From: Westiellopsis prolifica IICB1
Lineage (GTDB): Bacteria > Cyanobacteriota > Cyanobacteriia > Cyanobacteriales > Nostocaceae
Assembly: GCF_004323185.1 (NCBI RefSeq)
Contig: NZ_NAPS01000001.1
Coordinates: 933,803-997,802 of the forward strand
Direction: 5' to 3'
Length of the DNA: 64,000 nucleotides
Part shown: positions 59,760 through 64,000 of the stretch, one piece after another
Numbering within the stretch: the stretch's first letter is position 1
Layout: each line of letters starts with the position of its first letter
Notes under the pieces: generated by a model
What the model was told of the DNA's origin: nothing
What the model saw: the letters and a program-made list of their open reading frames with translations, nothing else
Database searches by the model: none
Made by a program: the position numbers and the translations under genes

Positions 59760-60398
59760 TTATGTTCCCGGACGAGAGCGAATATGATCGGGTATATGAT
59801 GGCGATCGCCTAATATTTCTAACAAAGGGCCATGAACGTCAAATTTAACCATACTTACCGACGCGACCAAAATATTCACCCGATAGCGATAGCGTCCCAA
59901 ATCAATTCCCAGTAAACTGCAAAGCATAATCCGAATCGTGGCTTTATGGGAAACTACTAAAACATTACCTTGGGGATGTTTTTCTTGAATTTCAGCAATT
60001 ACAGGCATAGAACGGTTAGCAATATCTACCGCAGTTTCTCCACCTAGTGGTGCATTCCAAGCGGGTTCTGTTAACCATTTTACATAGTTTTCTGCGTAAT
60101 TCTCTTGGGCAAACGATTTACTCTTAGTTTCCCAACAGCCGTAACTACCTTCTCTAAGTCCGTCACGCAACTGCATATCCATACCGATAGCATCACAAAA
60201 TGGCTTGGCAGTTGCAATTGTGCGCTTCATCGGGCTAACATAAACCCCTGACCACTTCAATTTTTGATAAACATCAGCAAAACTCTTTGCCATTTGTATC
60301 CCTTCTGTTGTCAATTCCGCATCAGTTTCACCGCAGAAATTACCACTTTGACTAAAAGTAGTTTCTCCATGTCGCAGTAAATATAAATTGAGTGTCAT
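59760..60398 (-). CDS. Histidine phosphatase (phosphoglycerate-mutase-like) family protein
   Basis: A 212-residue enzyme. The catalytic motif LRHGETTFSQSG opens the domain (phosphorylated His near residue 8). The second His lies in LVVSHKATIRIMLCSLLG (about residue 150), and the basic patch in YVSPMKRTIATAKPF. The start MTLNLYLLRHGET is chosen over an upstream in-frame ATG that would add 18 unrelated residues. The substrate could be a sugar phosphate or phosphoglycerate-like metabolite. It is transcribed alone. Confidence 0.88.
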   Translation of the reverse strand: MTLNLYLLRHGETTFSQSGNFCGETDAELTTEGIQMAKSFADVYQKLKWSGVYVSPMKRTIATAKPFCDAIGMDMQLRDGLREGSYGCWETKSKSFAQENYAENYVKWLTEPAWNAPLGGETAVDIANRSMPVIAEIQEKHPQGNVLVVSHKATIRIMLCSLLGIDLGRYRYRVNILVASVSMVKFDVHGPLLEILGDRHHIPDHIRSRPGT

Positions 60399-60733
60399 AG
60401 CTTGTATCGCGATTGGGATAAAGGAGTTTGTGCCTAAATAAAATACCATCAATCTCGAAATCTTTTATGTGACACCAGGACAAAGTCATCAATCAAAAAA
60501 GTCAATCAACCACAAACTTTTGAAATTGGCGTTCCGGTTCCGAAGGTAGGGTAATACCAATTTGAAAAAAGAATGCGACAGATGAATTCTGTAGAGACGC
60601 GATTTATCGCGTCTCATATTCTGAAGGTGTCGCAAACATTTTGTCTAGTAGTTCACCATATTGATTTTGACAAGTTGGTCAGATCCCCGACTTTTTTAAA
60701 AAGTCGGGGATCTAACCGAAGTACTAGTACATG
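60399..60733. other. Intergenic region with two palindromes
   Basis: The gap between the phosphatase gene and mfd carries a GAGACGCGAT palindrome (60594-60615) and the mfd-side hairpin (60681-60713). No gene is seen. Confidence 0.75.
60681..60713 (-). terminator. Perfect hairpin after mfd
   Basis: The 16-base arms AGATCCCCGACTTTTT and AAAAAGTCGGGGATCT are separated by one base. It begins 20 bases after the mfd stop and its form matches the core of the MITE-like element at 24851-24960, so it may be a repeat that doubles as a terminator. Confidence 0.65.
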
Positions 60734-63700
60734 TTAAACAACCGCCGCTTCTACAACTGCACCCTGCATTTTCTCAAATGCATCAACTAGGGTTTGCAAT
60801 TGTTGATCTGCTTTGAACACTCCCAAACCGCGTACTGTGACTTTCCCTGAAGAATAAACAAAGCGAGATTTGAGACTTTCGCTTAAGTTCTGTGCTAATA
60901 GGTTCCAAGCAGGTTCTTCCATTGGTGTTTCTAAAACAACGTGTTGTTTTGCTTCTGGTTTAATCCGGCTAAAGCCTAACTTTTTCGCTAATTGTTTCAA
61001 TTCCATGACTCTTAATAGTTGATTTGCAGGTTTGGGAATTGTTCCGTAGCGATCGCTCCATTCGGCAGCAATTTGTGTTAATTCTTCTTTAGATTTAGCA
61101 GCAGCCACTGCACGATAAGCGCTCATCTTTTGATCAATATCGGGAATATAATCAGCAGGAATAAAGGCTGTGAGGTTGAGATCGATTTGAGTATCTTCAA
61201 CTTTGGGTATTTCTTGTCCTCGGATTTCTCGTATCGCTTCTTCTAACATTTCCATGTATAAATCGAAGCCGATCGCTTCCATTTGTCCAGATTGTTCTGC
61301 ACCCAATAAGTTACCAACACCGCGAATTTCCATATCCCGCATAGCTAATTGATACCCGGAACCCAACTGTGTAAATTCTTGGATGGCTCGTAATCGCTGG
61401 CGAGCAGCATCAGATAATGTACGTTGTTTCGGGTAAAATAACCAAGCGTGAGCTTGAATTCCGGCCCGTCCTACCCGTCCCCGCAATTGATACAACTGTG
61501 CCAAACCAAAACGATGGGCATCTTCAATTAAAATTGTGTTGACGCGGGGAATATCCAAACCAGATTCAATAATCGTTGTACAAACCAAAATATCTGCTTC
61601 TCCATTGCTGAAGGAAAGCATGATCGATTCTAATTCGCTGGCTTCCATTTGTCCGTGAGCGATCGCAATTCTCGCTCCTGGAATCATTTCCCGCAACCCA
61701 TCTGTTGTTTCTTCGATACCTTCAATCCGGGGTACAACATAAAACACCTGTCCACCTCTGTCGAGTTCTTGACGAATCGCACTACGAACTGTTTCGGGGT
61801 TTATGGGTGCGAGGTGAGTTTTAATTGGACGGCGCGATGGTGGAGGTGTAGCAATTAAACTCATTTCCCGGATACCTGATAAAGACATATACAAGGTGCG
61901 GGGAATGGGGGTGGCTGAGAGAGTCAACACATCAACCAGAGTTTTCAAGGTTTTAATTTTTTCTTTCTGATTCACCCCAAACCGTTGTTCTTCATCTACC
62001 ACCAACATACCCAAATCTTTGAAGTGTACATCTTTACCTAATAATTGGTGTGTACCTACGACTACATCTAATTCACCGCTTGCTAGGCGTTTTTGAATAT
62101 CGCGTCGTTCTTGGGCAGTACGGAAGCGGTTAAGTAAACCAATGTTAATTGGGTAAGGGGCAAAGCGTTCTTTGAGAGTGTGATAATGTTGCTGCGTTAG
62201 GATAGTAGTAGGCGCAAGGAGTGCAACTTGTTTTCCGGCGGTGACTGCTTTAAAAATAGCACGGATAGCCACCTCAGTTTTACCGAAACCAACATCGCCA
62301 CATACTAAGCGATCCATCGGGCGATCGCTTTCCATGTCCCGTTTCACATCTTGTACAGCTTTTAGCTGGTCGGTTGTGGGTTGGTAGGGGAACGAATCTT
62401 CTAGTTCCTGCTGCCAAGGCATATCTACCGGATAGGCAAAACCTTTTTGTTGCGATCGCGCTGCATATAATTTTAGTAGATCTACCGCCAATTTCTTGAT
62501 GGCTTTGCGGACTTTGTTCTTGGTGTTTTCCCAAGCCTTACCAGTCATTTTATTTAGTTCTGGTGGCTTGTCGCTGGTGGTGCGAAGACGTGACAAAGCA
62601 TTCACTTGATCGGCTGCTACCCGCAGCAAACCATCTGCATATTGCACGACTAAATAATCACGAGTTTCGTAGTTAACTGTGAGACTTTCTAGCTTGAGGA
62701 ATTTACCGACACCGTGGTTTCTGTGAACTACATAATCACCGGGACGTAGTTTGTTGGGGTCTACTTGTTTAGAAGCAGCTTTACGACGTTTGCGGACATA
62801 ACCGAAAGTTGCAAGAGTGTGCTGTCCGTAAAATTCTCGGTCAGTAACAACTACAGTCCGAAAAGTCGGCAGGATAAAACCTTCTAATTCTGCCAAACCG
62901 GAATATTTGAAAGCAACGGGTACGTGATTAATTTGTGACTTGTCAATCGCCTGGTAATCGCGGGGATTAGGGATAAACTGCGCCGGACAATCGTGTTCTT
63001 GCAACAGTGAAACAGAACGGCTAGGTTGTGCCGAAATTAACCAAACCGAGAAATTGCGATCGCGTTCTTGTCTGAGTGTTTCGGCAATTTTGGCATAAGC
63101 GTGTGGTGTCGTTGCTAATCCGCGACTAGCAAGGTTTATACCTTGATTTTCTTCGGCAATTTCTGATAGATATACCTTGTTAAAGGCTTGGGAAGCAGCT
63201 AAACAATCATCAAACCAACAATGAATTTTCGGTAAAGCAATCAAAGCTGCTTCAAAAGCGCGATCGCGTAGCGTCTCCCTTTTGGGAGAATCATCTTCGT
63301 CTTCATATGCTCCCTGGCTGCCTAAAAGTAGCCATTGTTCCTCAGCATTTTCCACCCAGCGATCGCTATGAGCATGACACTGTTCTGGCTCATCAATGGC
63401 AACAAGTGTATTTGTGGGTAAATAATCTAACAAAGAAGCTGGTTGTGTAAAAGCCAAACCTAAAAACCGACGGCTACCTTCTAAAGATGTCCCGGCTTCA
63501 AACTGTTCTTTTTCAACTGCGGAAAGATAAGTTTTGACATTTTCTAGCCTTTCTCCACTCAAAGCAGCCATCACCACAGGCGCAAAGCTAGTCGGAGTCA
63601 GAATTAATTGGTCAATTTTATCTAAAGCCGAACGTTGAGTTGTCGGGTCAAATTCTCGAATTTGCTCAATTTCATCACCAAACCATTCCAAGCGGACTGG

Positions 63701-64000
63701 TAATTCCGAAGACACAGGAAACACGTCAACAATATCACCCCGCCGACTCCACTGTCCTTCTGTTTCCACCAAAGCAACCCGTTCGTACCCCAGAGTAGCT
63801 AGTTTTTCACTAAAACTATTTAAATCCAACTCCATCCCTTGTTTGAGAGTGAGACACAAAGGAGCAAAGGCGTCTGGTGGCGGTAGGTGGGGTTGTAAAG
63901 CAGCGTGGGTGGCGACGATTGCGAACTTGGGAGAGGAAGACAGGGGGGACAGGGGGAACAAGGAGGACAAGGGGGACAAGGAGGACAAGGGGGACAAGGG
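60734..64000 (-). CDS. mfd: Transcription-repair coupling factor Mfd (5' end outside window)
   Basis: About 1088 C-terminal residues of a superfamily II DNA translocase that removes stalled RNA polymerase and recruits UvrA. Visible parts, in order, are the UvrB-like region ([32 protein letters not shown]), the RNA-polymerase-interacting domain ([23 protein letters not shown]), Walker [22 protein letters not shown], the second RecA domain with [26 protein letters not shown], and the C-terminal TRCF domain. Roughly 100 N-terminal residues are missing at the window edge. Two in-frame repeat insertions occur: a Ser/Pro/Leu tract near 63930-64000 and [11 protein letters not shown] near 63265-63300. 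Confidence 0.95.
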   Translation of the reverse strand, partial: PLSPLSSLSPLSSLFPLSPLSSSPKFAIVATHAALQPHLPPPDAFAPLCLTLKQGMELDLNSFSEKLATLGYERVALVETEGQWSRRGDIVDVFPVSSELPVRLEWFGDEIEQIREFDPTTQRSALDKIDQLILTPTSFAPVVMAALSGERLENVKTYLSAVEKEQFEAGTSLEGSRRFLGLAFTQPASLLDYLPTNTLVAIDEPEQCHAHSDRWVENAEEQWLLLGSQGAYEDEDDSPKRETLRDRAFEAALIALPKIHCWFDDCLAASQAFNKVYLSEIAEENQGINLASRGLATTPHAYAKIAETLRQERDRNFSVWLISAQPSRSVSLLQEHDCPAQFIPNPRDYQAIDKSQINHVPVAFKYSGLAELEGFILPTFRTVVVTDREFYGQHTLATFGYVRKRRKAASKQVDPNKLRPGDYVVHRNHGVGKFLKLESLTVNYETRDYLVVQYADGLLRVAADQVNALSRLRTTSDKPPELNKMTGKAWENTKNKVRKAIKKLAVDLLKLYAARSQQKGFAYPVDMPWQQELEDSFPYQPTTDQLKAVQDVKRDMESDRPMDRLVCGDVGFGKTEVAIRAIFKAVTAGKQVALLAPTTILTQQHYHTLKERFAPYPINIGLLNRFRTAQERRDIQKRLASGELDVVVGTHQLLGKDVHFKDLGMLVVDEEQRFGVNQKEKIKTLKTLVDVLTLSATPIPRTLYMSLSGIREMSLIATPPPSRRPIKTHLAPINPETVRSAIRQELDRGGQVFYVVPRIEGIEETTDGLREMIPGARIAIAHGQMEASELESIMLSFSNGEADILVCTTIIESGLDIPRVNTILIEDAHRFGLAQLYQLRGRVGRAGIQAHAWLFYPKQRTLSDAARQRLRAIQEFTQLGSGYQLAMRDMEIRGVGNLLGAEQSGQMEAIGFDLYMEMLEEAIREIRGQEIPKVEDTQIDLNLTAFIPADYIPDIDQKMSAYRAVAAAKSKEELTQIAAEWSDRYGTIPKPANQLLRVMELKQLAKKLGFSRIKPEAKQHVVLETPMEEPAWNLLAQNLSESLKSRFVYSSGKVTVRGLGVFKADQQLQTLVDAFEKMQGAVVEAAVV
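63925..64000. repeat. GACAAGGGG-type nonamer array inside mfd
   Basis: Eight or more 9-base units (GGACAAGGG/GGACAAGGA) run to the window edge and are read in frame as repeated SPLSSL. Similar 9-base units occur in intergenic DNA at 18762, 27240 and 30890. Confidence 0.92.

Overview
The window reads as chromosome of a filamentous, probably heterocyst-forming cyanobacterium (Nostocales-like). The evidence is photosystem genes (psaD, psbY, psbQ), a complete beta-carboxysome operon, a CO2-uptake NDH-1 module, type IV pilus genes, very frequent HIP1 octamers (GCGATCGC), and many tandem 7- to 10-base repeats of the kind common in that order. The genus cannot be fixed from sequence reading alone. 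I found no tRNA, rRNA, CRISPR array, prophage or intact insertion sequence.

Layout. 1-2348: the end of a pilM-pilN-pilO operon (minus strand). 2506-7828: a lipoprotein sugar-binding protein, a ParE-type toxin-antitoxin pair, thrS, and a DUF2605/DUF2973 pair. 7903-15167: a glycogen-debranching-like enzyme divergent from a DICT-GAF histidine kinase, then psaD (with a possible HLR1/RpaB site) and trpE. 15186-22606: nagB, der, an EcfT-like permease, 4-hydroxyphenylpyruvate dioxygenase, a winged-helix protein, a HAD hydrolase and a CPP1-like J-domain protein. 22607-24992: a repeat-rich stretch holding one OmpR-type regulator. 24993-32784: a divergent transketolase-like enzyme, a second OmpR regulator, a fatty-acid hydroxylase, folC, psbY (too short for most ORF callers), a gamma-carbonic-anhydrase-like protein, a TIGR02652-type protein and a VOC protein. 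33112-37633: a double-domain M16 peptidase, a cupredoxin and methionine aminopeptidase.

38076-49386 is the most coherent block: an inorganic-carbon acquisition island. On the minus strand is ndhF-ndhD-chp (most like ndhF4-ndhD4-cupB, the CO2-hydrating NDH-1 module). Divergent from it is ccmK2-ccmK1-ccmL-ccmM-ccmN-ccmO, encoding shell hexamers, the vertex pentamer, the Rubisco-condensing scaffold with an internal start for its short form, the encapsulation adaptor and a tandem-BMC shell protein. It is followed by a CmpR-type LysR regulator. CO2 hydrated at the thylakoid by the NDH-1 complex would feed bicarbonate to the carboxysome, and the regulator is a candidate for linking both to carbon supply.

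49621-64000: a Ser/Thr kinase with pentapeptide repeats, an FHA protein, a lipid kinase, DUF2459 and phosphoribosyltransferase genes, psbQ, an FAD oxidoreductase, an alpha/beta-hydrolase whose nucleophile appears to be missing, a histidine phosphatase and most of mfd (its start lies beyond the window).

The feature most unlike a standard annotation is the repeat landscape. Short tandem arrays fill most intergenic gaps, including those inside the ccm operon. Palindromic or tandem repeats also sit in frame inside the M16 peptidase and mfd, two MITE-like families are present, and three orphan IS200/IS605-type right ends lack any transposase. I did not find a convincing previously undescribed multi-gene system; the candidates worth checking are listed as findings.
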